49,894 nucleotides of DNA from an uncultured Erythrobacter sp. (lineage in GTDB: Bacteria; Pseudomonadota; Alphaproteobacteria; Sphingomonadales; Sphingomonadaceae), in the NCBI GenBank assembly GCA_947498065.1, contig CANMIS010000006.1:1-49894 (forward strand), in the 5' to 3' direction. Each line of letters opens with the position of its first letter. Position 1 is the stretch's first letter. Made by a program: the position numbers and the translations under genes. Under the pieces are notes generated by a model. The model did not search any database, was not told the DNA's origin, and saw only the letters and a program-made list of their open reading frames with translations. Positions 27,128 to 35,446 of the stretch are shown piece by piece.

Positions 27128-27888
27128 CCCGCGAAACCCCAAAACCGAATTGGCTCAGTCACCGCTAATCGCATCAAGCGCAAAAAAAGTGCGCCAGCAA
27201 AGCTTATACAAATAGGCAAAGTGACCACCAGCAGCATCGCTTTGACCTGAAAACCAAGCAGCAAAACATTCATTTGCGGCAGAGTTCTACTCAGGAACGC
27301 TATCACCAAATCGGCAAGAAAGATCGCCAGCATTGCAGCACCTGTCAGACCAATCGCCATAACAAAAATGAGTGCCATGAAATTTCCGACTGCCTCGGCG
27401 TTGAGCCCAAGCGCATCGTAACCAACCGGCAGTGTATCAAAGGAAACTGTCCAAAGCGCGAGCAAGTCATAGTGAGCACCTGTCGCAAAAAAGACCAATC
27501 CTGCACCGTAGGAAAGAATTGTACCTGCAAGCGGTATCTGCGCATTTGTTGTTGGATCAGCCAGCATTGCTAAGCCAAAGCCAGCCTGGATGTCTAAGGC
27601 ACGACCCGCCCACAGAATCGCCGCGAAGGTAAGTTGCAGCCCTAGTGCAATCATCACGCCTACCATCAGCTCGCCGATGAATAGGTCAAGGAAACTACCG
27701 CTTGAAAGACGTCCGCTTGTTAACGTTGGTCGAGCATCAACCAGCCAGATTGCGAGGCCAAGCGCGAGCAGCACCCGAATGATCGGCGCGACTCGTAGGA
27801 GTGTGAATGGTGGTGCGAACGCAAGCGCTGGGGCAAGCCGAAGCGAGACAAGCAAGCTCGCCAACATATGATCTACAAACTGCCCCAT
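27124..27888 (-). CDS. fliR: Flagellar export gate protein FliR
   Basis: A 254-aa membrane protein with six hydrophobic segments, part of the FliPQR export core. Typical features are LRLAPALAFAPPF near the N-terminus, VLLALGLAIWLV, the long second third with GFGLAMLADPTTNAQIPLAG, and the C-terminal FLSRTLPQMNVLLLGFQVK, the most conserved FliR stretch. The ATG at 27888 is used; a TTG at 27900 in frame is also possible and neither has a strong ribosome site. It lies between fliQ and flhB, and its TGA overlaps the flhB ATG. Confidence 0.94.
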   Translation of the reverse strand: MGQFVDHMLASLLVSLRLAPALAFAPPFTLLRVAPIIRVLLALGLAIWLVDARPTLTSGRLSSGSFLDLFIGELMVGVMIALGLQLTFAAILWAGRALDIQAGFGLAMLADPTTNAQIPLAGTILSYGAGLVFFATGAHYDLLALWTVSFDTLPVGYDALGLNAEAVGNFMALIFVMAIGLTGAAMLAIFLADLVIAFLSRTLPQMNVLLLGFQVKAMLLVVTLPICISFAGALFLRLMRLAVTEPIRFWGFAG

Positions 27889-27905
27889 CCCAGCACTCAA
27901 CGAGT

Positions 27906-28175
27906 TCAGCGACCCAACTCAGGAATCACGAGATAAAGGTCTGTCGTGTAGCTGACCAGTTGAGCGACCATCCAAGGACCAAGCAGGATCAGCACGAGTC
28001 CGGCAGTAATTATCTTGGGCACGTAAGAGAGTGTAATTTCTTGGATCTGCGTCGCGACTTGAAAAATTGAAATGGTCAATCCAACGAGCAACGTAGCCAA
28101 CATCACTGGGCCGGCCAGCAATGCCGCCGCCCACAACATATCGGTAAGAAAATTCAGGCCTCTGTCAGGCGTCAT
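27906..28175 (-). CDS. fliQ: Flagellar export gate protein FliQ
   Basis: An 89-aa protein with two membrane helices (about 14-36 and 52-76) separated by the conserved QVATQIQEITLSYVPKI loop, exactly the FliQ pattern and length. It opens the minus-strand export operon and starts 647 bp from the start of the plus-strand rod operon. Its partner fliP is not here but at the far end of the other operon, so the FliPQR core is split between the two transcripts. The ribosome site is weak (GGGGA about ten bases upstream). Confidence 0.94.
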   Translation of the reverse strand: MTPDRGLNFLTDMLWAAALLAGPVMLATLLVGLTISIFQVATQIQEITLSYVPKIITAGLVLILLGPWMVAQLVSYTTDLYLVIPELGR

Positions 28176-28822
28176 TTAAGGCGATCCCCGTCCTTCGCTC
28201 TCGAACCAATCTCAAGAAAAGTTCAGCTCAACAAGCTCGCTCAGAACAGGTCAGTTGGTAAGTTTGTGGAGAAAGTAGTCTCGGAAGGATGAATAACCAT
28301 ATTTCAGTCAATTTCGCATCAATGACGAATCGTGACATTCGCTAAAACTTTCAAACTTTTTAGCTTTGTCAAATGTACATTTTTTAGGAGTTCCTCAACG
28401 CAAATAACTCAAGGCCTACTTCTTCCCCCTTGATTGACGAGAGAGAACCTAGCCTAGTCGGGCAGCCGCCTTATTGGAAATCGTAATTCGCCTTTCACAT
28501 CTTTTTCATGGATCCCATTTCGACGTAATTTCCTGGCTATCAAATTTAGTTTTTGAACAGTTTTTTGCACAAGCATCGATGCGTTGCTTCGAGAGCGGTC
28601 ATTTGACAAACGGATCACTACTCACCTCTGACGAGAGCAACGCATACCAGCGCATAATAATGGTTAACGGGCCCATAAATTTATCATCATTTACCACAGT
28701 GCTCCATACCTTCTTAGTTCAACAGCTTTCTCGCTTTTGCACTTCTTTTTGGACTTCGTCTGCTTGACTCGAATCTAGCCAGCATGATCTTTGGGTACGT
28801 AAATCCACGGGGGTAAGGATTG
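28176..28822. other. Divergent flagellar promoter region
   Basis: This 647-bp spacer separates the two flagellar operons and must hold both promoters. It is moderately AT-rich. A CtrA-like site occurs at 28660-28678 and a third GTTTTTTGCA element at 28560-28569. No convincing sigma-54 or sigma-28 promoter was found. A 97-residue open frame at 28474-28767 has no ribosome site or family resemblance and is not called. Confidence 0.6.
28660..28678 (-). promoter_or_regulatory. Candidate CtrA binding site
   Basis: The minus strand reads TTAACCAT at 28667-28660, the 8-base CtrA motif common in alphaproteobacteria. The plus strand also shows TTAA (28664-28667), seven bases, then ATAA, one mismatch from the full TTAA-N7-TTAA site. 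It lies about 156 bp before flgF. CtrA control of flagellar genes is established in the class; occupancy here is inferred. Confidence 0.45.
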
Positions 28823-29524
28823 ATGGGATTACTTGAGACAGGGGCTGCAACCCTAATCAATGGAGAGCAGAGGATCTCCGTGGCGGCACAAAATGCCGTC
28901 AATACGGAGACACCAGGGTACAAAAAGCAGATTGCTTATTCTGAAATCAAAGCTTCTACTCAAGTTTCAGAGAACTCACCTCCTAGGCCATCAGTGAGCA
29001 CTGCTGACCTCGGTACTCAAGGCACGCTTTTTGAGAGCAATGGGCCCCTTGATCTCGCGATCGCTGGTGATGCTCACTTCCTAGTCCGTCAAGGCGACGA
29101 TTTTTTCCTGACTAGAGGTGGTCAGTTTTCCGTCGGTCCAAACGGTACGGTGATAGATCCTCAAGGCCGAATTCTGCAGCAATCTGCGGGTGCAGACCTG
29201 GAAATCAATAGCGACAATGTTCAAATTTTGCCCAACGGGACGGTGCTTGATCGCGAAATCCCAATCGCTGCTATCGGGCTGTTCTCAAGCGCTCAATTTT
29301 CTCCATCCACCGCACTTACGGCTGAGCAAATTGGGGGGCTTGAGCAAACTTCGGTGAGTGAAGTTCGTCAGGGAATGCTTGAGCGTTCCAATGTCACGCT
29401 TTCAGACGAAATGGTCGAAATGATGCGGGCGCAGCGACAAGTGGAAAGCGGTGCACAATTGGTTCGTGCCTACGATCAATTGATGGATCGAGCGATATCA
29501 ACCTTTAGTCGGAGTGGATCATGA
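28823..29524 (+). CDS. flgF: Flagellar basal-body rod protein FlgF
   Basis: A 233-aa rod protein. The N-terminal helix with ISVAAQNAVNTETPGYKK matches the rod/hook signature, normally NNLANANTxGFK, in a drifted form. The centre has LDLAIAGDAHFLV and FLTRGGQFSVGPNGTVID, and the C-terminal helix reads VRQGMLERSNVTLSDEMVEMM. FlgF is assigned over FlgG by gene order and its shorter length. ATG 28823 is preferred to TTG 28820, though AAGGAT lies only three to four bases upstream. Its TGA overlaps the flgG ATG. It is the first gene of the plus-strand operon. Confidence 0.85.
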   Translation: MGLLETGAATLINGEQRISVAAQNAVNTETPGYKKQIAYSEIKASTQVSENSPPRPSVSTADLGTQGTLFESNGPLDLAIAGDAHFLVRQGDDFFLTRGGQFSVGPNGTVIDPQGRILQQSAGADLEINSDNVQILPNGTVLDREIPIAAIGLFSSAQFSPSTALTAEQIGGLEQTSVSEVRQGMLERSNVTLSDEMVEMMRAQRQVESGAQLVRAYDQLMDRAISTFSRSGS

Positions 29525-30294
29525 ACGGTGCATTTGAAGTCGGCGCAGTTTCACTGCGTGCACAGCAGCGCGCCTTAGAAACGCTGGCCAACAACGTAGC
29601 TAATATCAACACTCCAGGCTTTAAACGTGCTGAAGTGAAATTCTCAGAAGTTGTAACTCCGCCACCAGAGCGCCTCACAGAAACTGAGCGGCTGGCGGTT
29701 GAGGCTTCTCCTCAAAATGGAGGCGTTCGAACCACTTCGCAAATCATGATTTCTTCACAAGGAGAACTTCAGGCGACCGGCTCAGCGATGGACATTGCCC
29801 TAGACGGTGCTGGTTTCATTGAACTGATGGGCGCTGACGGCGAGAGCCTTCTTTGGCGAGGGGGACGGATTGAGGTGAACCGTGATGGGTATCTCGCCGC
29901 AGAAGGGACAGCGGCGCTGCGTGCGCTAATCGCTGTGCCCGATGACGCGACGGGACTGCAAATTGCAAATGACGGCAGGGTCACTGCATTTGTCCGAGAT
30001 GGTGAGGCTCTTGAGATTGGTCAAATCCCGCTGGTCCGTGCGAGCAGTGATACTGATCTCGAAGCCATAGGATCTGGCCTCTTTCGCCTCTCTGATGGCG
30101 CACGCCTCATTGATGCGCTTCCAGGCGAAGACGGCATGGGATCGATTCAACAGGGTATGCTTGAAGGTTCCAATGTAGATATGACTACAGCGATGGTCGA
30201 GATGTTGGTCCTACAGCGCGCCTATTCCGCAAGTGCTCAAGTGATCCAAACCGCCGACCAAGTCGCCTCAATCACCAATAGCCTTAAACGCTAA
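29521..30294 (+). CDS. flgG: Flagellar distal rod protein FlgG
   Basis: A 257-aa rod protein with the standard N-terminal motif LANNVANINTPGFKRAEVKFSE (residues about 24-45), DIALDGAGFIEL in the middle and the C-terminal QQGMLEGSNVDMTTAMVEML followed by a coiled helix to the end. FlgG forms the distal rod passing through the P and L rings, whose genes follow. It overlaps flgF by ATGA and lies 13 bp before the preferred flgA start. At 257 aa it is near the family norm of about 260. Confidence 0.9.
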   Translation: MNGAFEVGAVSLRAQQRALETLANNVANINTPGFKRAEVKFSEVVTPPPERLTETERLAVEASPQNGGVRTTSQIMISSQGELQATGSAMDIALDGAGFIELMGADGESLLWRGGRIEVNRDGYLAAEGTAALRALIAVPDDATGLQIANDGRVTAFVRDGEALEIGQIPLVRASSDTDLEAIGSGLFRLSDGARLIDALPGEDGMGSIQQGMLEGSNVDMTTAMVEMLVLQRAYSASAQVIQTADQVASITNSLKR

Positions 30295-30307
30295 AGGAGT
30301 ATTGGTC

Positions 30308-30958
30308 TTGCCAAGTTTTCTGACGAGTGGGGTCGGAGTGGTGCTTGCGGCCTCTTCGCCAACGGTCCTTAATCTTCCAGATCGCAACATTCGGGTGGCC
30401 GATCTAGCTAACGCCCCGGTGCCAAATACGGCAATAGTTGCGCGAGTTCCAGACGGAGAATCCTCCCTCGAGATTGATGCTGAAAAAGCAATTAGGCTAT
30501 TACGGAACCGCTTTCCCGGTGCAAAGTTCAGTTTGAAATTTCAAGGTACAATCCGGCTGTTAGCGCGAGATGAGCCAAGCAGGAATGCCGCGTGCCTTGA
30601 AGCCAAAACCGACATTGGTGCGAACGCCGCAATAACGACGATCAACGTTCAACAAACTGAATGCAATGGCCGTGAGTTGGCACCTCAACTCGGATATGAT
30701 TCTGAGCGTGGTGTGCCGATTGCACGCTCCCGCATTGATGCCGGAAGCTTCCTCGGTAACATTAGAGTTGCATCCGAAGACGTGATCACAAAGGGCGAAG
30801 CGCTGAAATTGCGTACAGGCGCAGGAGCGGTGTCAGTCGAACGAAGCGTCGTTTCACTTCAGACTTCACAGAAAGGTCGCAAGATCTTCGTACGAACGAA
30901 TGATGGAGAAGTGATCGCCGCACCAATTTCCAAACTAGAAATGGATGATGAGCAATGA
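30308..30958 (+). CDS. flgA: P-ring assembly chaperone FlgA
   Basis: A 216-aa protein with a C-terminal SAF-like domain typical of FlgA: RIDAGSFLGNIRV, then VITKGEALKLRTGAGAVSVE and the final VRTNDGEVIAAPISKLE. FlgA helps FlgI polymerise into the P ring in the periplasm; flgH and flgI follow directly. The start is unusual: only TTG codons are available, and TTG 30308 lies eight bases after GGAG whereas TTG 30302 lies only two. The resulting N-terminus (MPSFLTSGVGVVLAASSP) is a short signal-like segment with no positive residue. Its TGA overlaps the flgH ATG. Confidence 0.82.
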   Translation: MPSFLTSGVGVVLAASSPTVLNLPDRNIRVADLANAPVPNTAIVARVPDGESSLEIDAEKAIRLLRNRFPGAKFSLKFQGTIRLLARDEPSRNAACLEAKTDIGANAAITTINVQQTECNGRELAPQLGYDSERGVPIARSRIDAGSFLGNIRVASEDVITKGEALKLRTGAGAVSVERSVVSLQTSQKGRKIFVRTNDGEVIAAPISKLEMDDEQ

Positions 30959-31533
30959 AAAGATCGGCCTTTTTTAGCGTTTTACCGATCGCAATTTGTT
31001 TGGCATCACCTGCCACGGGCCAGCAGCTTTACGACCGCGATGGCTGGGCGAATCTTGTGAGCGATAACAAAGCACAGGAAGTCGGCGATATCGTTACTAT
31101 AATAATTTTTGAGTCTGCTAGTGCGACTAATCGCGTCGGAACTCGGTCGAGCAAAGACACCGAACTTAGCGGCGGCGTAAACGCTGCCGGTGTCAGCGAA
31201 TCTCTCAGTTTCGGAGTTGGTGGAAGCTACCGCGGTCTCGGAGAGACTGAACGCTCGGACAGGTTCGTGGCGAGCATGGCTGCGCAAATTTCTGAGGTGC
31301 TGCCCAATGGTGATTTTCTCTTAGTTGGCACTCAAAACCTCTTCGTAAACGGAGAGAAGCGCGACATCAAAGTCCGAGGCCAGGTAAGGTCGGTCGATAT
31401 CACAGCCGACAACACTATTGTTTCGAGCAGGCTTGCTAATGCGATGATCAATTATGAGGGCAAGGGTTACGTGACCCGCAGCGCGAAGCCTGGACTTATC
31501 AATCGGATATTCAGCTTTCTGGGTATCGGATAA
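30955..31533 (+). CDS. flgH: Flagellar L-ring protein FlgH, apparently not a lipoprotein
   Basis: A 192-aa L-ring protein that forms the outer-membrane bushing. Conserved parts are LVSDNKAQEVGDIVTIIIFE, the ASMAAQISEVLPNGDFLLVG stretch and GQVRSVDITADNTIVSSRLA. The signal peptide is MKRSAFFSVLPIAICLASPATG; its only cysteine (C15) follows AI and is not in a proper lipobox, so cleavage by signal peptidase I near G22-Q23 is more likely than lipid attachment. Most FlgH proteins are lipoproteins. It overlaps flgA by ATGA and flgI by TAATG. Confidence 0.93.
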   Translation: MKRSAFFSVLPIAICLASPATGQQLYDRDGWANLVSDNKAQEVGDIVTIIIFESASATNRVGTRSSKDTELSGGVNAAGVSESLSFGVGGSYRGLGETERSDRFVASMAAQISEVLPNGDFLLVGTQNLFVNGEKRDIKVRGQVRSVDITADNTIVSSRLANAMINYEGKGYVTRSAKPGLINRIFSFLGIG

Positions 31534-32648
31534 TGCGTACAATTTGGGCCATATGCGCAGTGTTCGCACTCTTAATCAGCGCTGTGCCAGTTTCGGCGCA
31601 AGATGTTGCGTTGAAAGGACTAGGTCGATTTGAAGGATGGCGCGAAAACTCGTTAATTGGATACGGACTCGTCACAGGACTACCGGGCACTGGCGATACC
31701 CGGAGGAGTGAGGTTACCCGTCAAGCTTTGCGCAATGTACTTTCCCGACTTGGAACGACAGTAACTGAAGCCCAAATCAATAGCCGCAATGTAGCTGTTG
31801 TCATTGTCACCGCGACGTTACCCCCATCGGCAAATCCAGGTGATCGGATCGATGCTGTGATTTCGTCGATCGGTGATGCCCGCTCCCTTGCCGGCGGGAC
31901 TCTTTTGATGACACCTTTGATGGGCCCAGACCAACAGCCTTATGCTCTTGCTCAAGGATCACTTACTGTCGGTGGTTACGCCTTCGAGGCCGAGCTGGAA
32001 CGCCAGCAACGAAACTTCCCAACCACAGCAATGTTACCTGCTGGGGCAACAATCGAATACCCTGTCGAAGCCAATATCCTAAAGGCCAACGGCGAAATCT
32101 CCTTCCTGCTTACTGAGGCTAGTTTCACGACCGCTGAACGGATTGCGCAAGCGGTAAATGCATCGCAAGGTAGATCAATAGCTTATGTGAAAAACGCTGA
32201 TGAGGTGGTGATCCAATACTTGGGATCACCGAGCCTCCTGTCACAATTCATGGCGCAGATTGAAAACCTTCAGATTGATCCTGACATCACACCTCGGATT
32301 GTGATCAATGAACGGACGGGCACCATTGTCGCTGGTTCAGGCGTCAAGATTTCAAGCGTTATAATAAGCCAAGGCGACATCAAGGTCACCGTCCGTAGTG
32401 ACGCGTCCGCTAGCCAACCGAGCTTTATCTCAGGTTTCGCCAACGATGTCTCAAGCTTGGTCGTCACCAATACCGATCTCGAAGTGGAAGAAGGGCAAAA
32501 TGACACAGTGGCGAATTTCCCTGACACCAATGTCGGCTCCCTTGTCCAAGGGCTTGCCCAAGCGCGGGTTGGCACTCGTCGCATTATCTCAATTCTTCAA
32601 GCCATAAAAGCGGCAGGGTCACTGCACGCCGAAATCATCGTTCAATAA
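31533..32648 (+). CDS. flgI: Flagellar P-ring protein FlgI
   Basis: A 371-aa periplasmic protein with a Sec signal peptide (cleavage after SAQ region near residue 23) and the hallmark NSLIGYGLVTGLPGTGDT at about residues 44-61. Further family stretches are NVAVVIVTATLPPSANPGD, GTLLMTPLMGPD and RIVINERTGTIVAGSGVKI. Length matches the family of about 365. It assembles around the rod in the peptidoglycan layer with FlgA help. Its ATG shares a base with the flgH stop, and flgB follows after 19 bp with a GGAGA ribosome site. Confidence 0.95.
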   Translation: MRTIWAICAVFALLISAVPVSAQDVALKGLGRFEGWRENSLIGYGLVTGLPGTGDTRRSEVTRQALRNVLSRLGTTVTEAQINSRNVAVVIVTATLPPSANPGDRIDAVISSIGDARSLAGGTLLMTPLMGPDQQPYALAQGSLTVGGYAFEAELERQQRNFPTTAMLPAGATIEYPVEANILKANGEISFLLTEASFTTAERIAQAVNASQGRSIAYVKNADEVVIQYLGSPSLLSQFMAQIENLQIDPDITPRIVINERTGTIVAGSGVKISSVIISQGDIKVTVRSDASASQPSFISGFANDVSSLVVTNTDLEVEEGQNDTVANFPDTNVGSLVQGLAQARVGTRRIISILQAIKAAGSLHAEIIVQ

Positions 32649-32667
32649 CTGCCACGGAGAACAATCG

Positions 32668-33012
32668 ATGTCCGAAATTTCACAAATCCTGGCAATGAAA
32701 GCAATGGATGGCTTAGCCATGCGTCAAACTGCAATTGCCCAAAACATTGCCAACTCGAACTCTGAAAGTTTCGCGGTAAAATCCGTGAATTTTGAGGATC
32801 AATTGCGTGAAGCAGCCACTAAAGGTCCAGATGCCGTAAAATCAGTCGTGCTCGAAATTCAAAGCGCTCCAGCGAAACGTTCGGGCGATGACATCAGGCT
32901 CGATCTGGAAATGCAAAACGCGTCGGCTACGGCTATGCGTTATTCTGCTCTTTCAGACATCCTCGGTCGACAAATGCAGATCGCACGGTCTGCGATTAGA
33001 GGGGGGCAATAA
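32668..33012 (+). CDS. flgB: Flagellar proximal rod protein FlgB
   Basis: A 114-aa protein, small as expected for FlgB (about 130), with MRQTAIAQNIANSNSESFAVKSVNFED matching the rod N-terminal motif (NIANANTPGYK in the family). The C-terminal helix SATAMRYSALSDILGRQMQI is the partner segment. It is the first of the flgB-flgC-fliE block, which builds the proximal rod on the MS ring. A gap of two bases separates it from flgC. Confidence 0.9.
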   Translation: MSEISQILAMKAMDGLAMRQTAIAQNIANSNSESFAVKSVNFEDQLREAATKGPDAVKSVVLEIQSAPAKRSGDDIRLDLEMQNASATAMRYSALSDILGRQMQIARSAIRGGQ

Positions 33013-33014
33013 AG

Positions 33015-33446
33015 ATGGATGCAATGTCAATAAGCCGGTCAGGTCTCAACGTTGAATGGCAGCGCTTGCAAGTGATCGCTACCAATATCGCGAACATGAA
33101 TACGACACGCACGGCCGACGGCAGCGCTTATGTGGCTCAGCGCCTCGTATCAGGGCCAATTGCCGATTTTGCTTCAATGATTGGCGAAAACCCCAGCAAC
33201 AAAGACGCAACAAATGAAAACGGTGTGATGGTCTATCAAATCTCGACGGCCAATGCTGGAACGCGGCAAGTCTATGATCCAAATCACCCGCATGCAGACG
33301 AAAGTGGCTTCGTCACATTCCCAGCAATTAGCCAGGCCGAAGAAATGTCGCTGATGATCAAGACCCAGCGTGCATATGAGGCCAATCTTGTGGCGCTATC
33401 GGCCGCACAGCAAATGTATTCTGCTGCACTCCAAGTGGGGCGTTGA
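33015..33446 (+). CDS. flgC: Flagellar proximal rod protein FlgC
   Basis: A 143-aa rod protein with ISRSGLNVEWQRLQVIATNIANMNTTRT at the N-terminus, YDPNHPHADESGFV in the middle, a strong FlgC signature, and the C-terminal helix EEMSLMIKTQRAYEANL. Length is normal. GGGGGG just before the flgB stop can act as ribosome site for ATG 33015. It ends two bases before the fliE start. Confidence 0.94.
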   Translation: MDAMSISRSGLNVEWQRLQVIATNIANMNTTRTADGSAYVAQRLVSGPIADFASMIGENPSNKDATNENGVMVYQISTANAGTRQVYDPNHPHADESGFVTFPAISQAEEMSLMIKTQRAYEANLVALSAAQQMYSAALQVGR

Positions 33447-33448
33447 GT

Positions 33449-33784
33449 ATGAACGAAGTCTCAGCGATCGCAGCCATCGGCGAAACCAATGCCATTGGAA
33501 ATTCTGCGCAAGTCACTATCACACAGATGCCCCACCAAATTGCTTCGCAACAAGCTGAAGCGACCGGTGATTTCGGTTCACTGATGACCGAGGCTGTGGC
33601 TAGTCTAGATAGCAAAGTCGCTCATGCAGATCATATGGTCTCTCAATTTGCTATCGATGAGAGCACGCCAATTCATCACGTTACCATAGCTCTAGAAGAA
33701 GCTAGGCTGGCAGTCGAATTGGCAACGCAGGTTCGCCAGCGATTGACCGAAGGTTACCGCCAAATCATGAATATGCAGCTTTAA
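33449..33784 (+). CDS. fliE: Flagellar hook-basal body protein FliE
   Basis: A 111-aa protein that joins the MS ring to the proximal rod. The C-terminal half contains the family pattern HHVTIALEEARLAVELATQVRQRLTEGYRQIMNMQL (shown here only in parts: ALEEARLAVELATQ and VRQRLTEGYRQIMNM). The N-terminal half is variable. ATG 33449 follows the flgC stop by two bases; a TTG at 33443 overlaps the stop and is less likely. It is followed by fliF after 17 bp. Confidence 0.9.
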   Translation: MNEVSAIAAIGETNAIGNSAQVTITQMPHQIASQQAEATGDFGSLMTEAVASLDSKVAHADHMVSQFAIDESTPIHHVTIALEEARLAVELATQVRQRLTEGYRQIMNMQL

Positions 33785-33801
33785 GCAAGGCATAAGAACC
33801 A

Positions 33802-35058
33802 ATGCCATTTGAACCTCGCCAAATCCGGCTATTCCTTTTTTTGTTCGCAGGATCAATCGCGTTTCTTGCAGCGGCTTGGTTTTTCATCCTGCGCACTGAA
33901 TTTGTGCCTGCCTATCAGAATATTCGCCCCTCTGATGCTTCTCAGATCGTCGCCGAATTGGATGAAGCAGGGATCCCATATCGGCTTGAAAACAGTGGGC
34001 AAGACATTCTGGTACCAGAAGAAAAGGCCGCAGAAACGCGGGTGATTGTGGCGGGCTCCAGCATCTCAATGGGCGGCACGGTAGGCTTCGAATTGTTCAA
34101 CGAAAATGACATCGGGCTCACGGAATTTGCCCAAAAGATCAACCTTCAGCGTGCAGTACAGGGCGAGCTAGCAAGAACCATCATGATGATGGACGGTGTC
34201 GAGTTTGCTCGCGTTCACCTGGCCATTCCAGAGCGCACTTTGTTTCGCTCAGAACAGGCCTCGCCGACCGCCGCTGTTACAGTAGAAATGCGGGATCGCT
34301 CAAAGTTGACTGAAACACGCGTAGCCGGGATTCGTCAGCTTGTGTCGTCTTCTGTCCCAGGTCTTTCGCTCGCTGATGTAGCGGTTCTGAATGAGACCGG
34401 AGGTCTAGTAAGCACCAACGATATACCTAAGCTTGGCAATACGCAGCTACCCAACGAACGCAGCGCGATAGAACAACTGCTCACAATCAGGGCTAGCGAA
34501 GCCATCACAAAAACTTTGCCGCAGCAACCTTTTGAGCTTGAAGTTTCAGCCTTCGAGAGGATTGTCGATGAAATCGCCCCAGAATCTGAGGCCAACGAGG
34601 ATGCAAGAGCACCTCAAGTTGAAGCTTCTAAACGCACACTGTTGGGCTCAAGCCAGCGCGCCTTGCGGATCCTATTTCGTTCCCCCCAACTTCTGAGTGA
34701 TGAGGAACGAGACGCCGTTTCTATGGCTCTCGCAAACTCTATCGAGTTATCCTTTGAACAAGGCGATATTCTCGATTTCACCACCGGCGCACTATCAAGT
34801 TCTCCGGAAGTGACCACTGATCGAGAGCAGCAAGCTGCAATTCCTTCCGTAGCTGCAAACGCCGAGAAGGAAAGTTCTTGGAGTGATGTTGTGCCAAACG
34901 ATCTTTGGTCACGTTGGCTTCTGATTCCACTGGCATTATTTGGTTTGATCCTACTTGTGATCTGGCCCCGCAAACGGCTCACGAATGGTGAAACCGAGAG
35001 TTTTGCAGAAATGCTGAAATCTGTCTCGATTGATGAGAGCGGACGTACCAATGGCTAG
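33802..35058 (+). CDS. fliF: Flagellar MS-ring protein FliF, short form
   Basis: A 418-aa membrane ring protein, well below the usual 530-570. TM1 is about residues 9-27 and TM2 about 370-387. Ring-building motif regions 1 and 2 are present (AYQNIRPSDASQIVAELDEA; GFELFNENDIGLTEFAQK; LARTIMMMDGVEFARVHLA). The stretch between about residues 215 and 365, where the third ring-building domain with its beta-collar insertion normally sits, is much reduced. After TM2 only about 30 residues remain, ending in TESFAEMLKSVSID, the usual place for FliG contact. Its end overlaps the next gene by 8 bp. Confidence 0.92.
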   Translation: MPFEPRQIRLFLFLFAGSIAFLAAAWFFILRTEFVPAYQNIRPSDASQIVAELDEAGIPYRLENSGQDILVPEEKAAETRVIVAGSSISMGGTVGFELFNENDIGLTEFAQKINLQRAVQGELARTIMMMDGVEFARVHLAIPERTLFRSEQASPTAAVTVEMRDRSKLTETRVAGIRQLVSSSVPGLSLADVAVLNETGGLVSTNDIPKLGNTQLPNERSAIEQLLTIRASEAITKTLPQQPFELEVSAFERIVDEIAPESEANEDARAPQVEASKRTLLGSSQRALRILFRSPQLLSDEERDAVSMALANSIELSFEQGDILDFTTGALSSSPEVTTDREQQAAIPSVAANAEKESSWSDVVPNDLWSRWLLIPLALFGLILLVIWPRKRLTNGETESFAEMLKSVSIDESGRTNG

Positions 35059-35446
35059 TGAACTCTCCGAATCCGCGGAACTAATTGCGAAGTTCTCAAG
35101 CCTAGGCAAAGCGGATCAGAAATCGATACTCGGCAGGCTTTCGCCTGAAGAACGTCTCTCTTTGGAAATGTCGATGCGTGCTGAGGCAGCCACAATCGCA
35201 GAAGAAGAAGAACGCCAGCGAAAGATTGACCGCCAGTTCCTTGGCTACACCGCTTGGCTGGCAGATCTAGTTGAAGGGACGCAAGATTCCGTTCCTGACC
35301 AACTCACTCCCAAAGCCGCAAAAACGATTTGGCAAGAACACGAAGCGCTAATTGCTGCAAAGCCGCTATCTCCGAGATCAGGTCTGCGCGGATTGATCGA
35401 TCAGCTTGCGGACCTATTCAGCGGATCGCCGGACAAAACAAAATGA
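35051..35446 (+). CDS. 131-aa protein at the fliG position, no FliG hallmarks
   Basis: It lies exactly between fliF and fliH, where fliG is expected, and overlaps both (8 bp and ATGA). At 131 aa it is about 40 percent of a FliG. The N-terminal helix region LIAKFSSLGKADQKSILGRL followed by SPEERLSLEM recalls right-handed-superhelix repeats such as those of FliG or MgtE, but the EHPQ motif and the charged torque helix of FliG are not visible. The rest is charged (EEEERQRKID) with a helical C-terminus. It may be a degenerate or replaced FliG that only links MS ring and C ring; that is inference. ATG 35051 is chosen over upstream starts inside fliF. Confidence 0.7.
   Translation: MASELSESAELIAKFSSLGKADQKSILGRLSPEERLSLEMSMRAEAATIAEEEERQRKIDRQFLGYTAWLADLVEGTQDSVPDQLTPKAAKTIWQEHEALIAAKPLSPRSGLRGLIDQLADLFSGSPDKTK

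Noticed and set aside
28553..28569. Sigma-54-like TTGAACAG...TTGCA with correct 10-base spacing
   Set aside because: The essential -24 GG is GA, so it is not a credible promoter without experimental data.
28474..28767. 97-aa plus-strand frame in the flagellar spacer
   Set aside because: Non-ATG start without ribosome site, no family; the region is better explained as promoter DNA.
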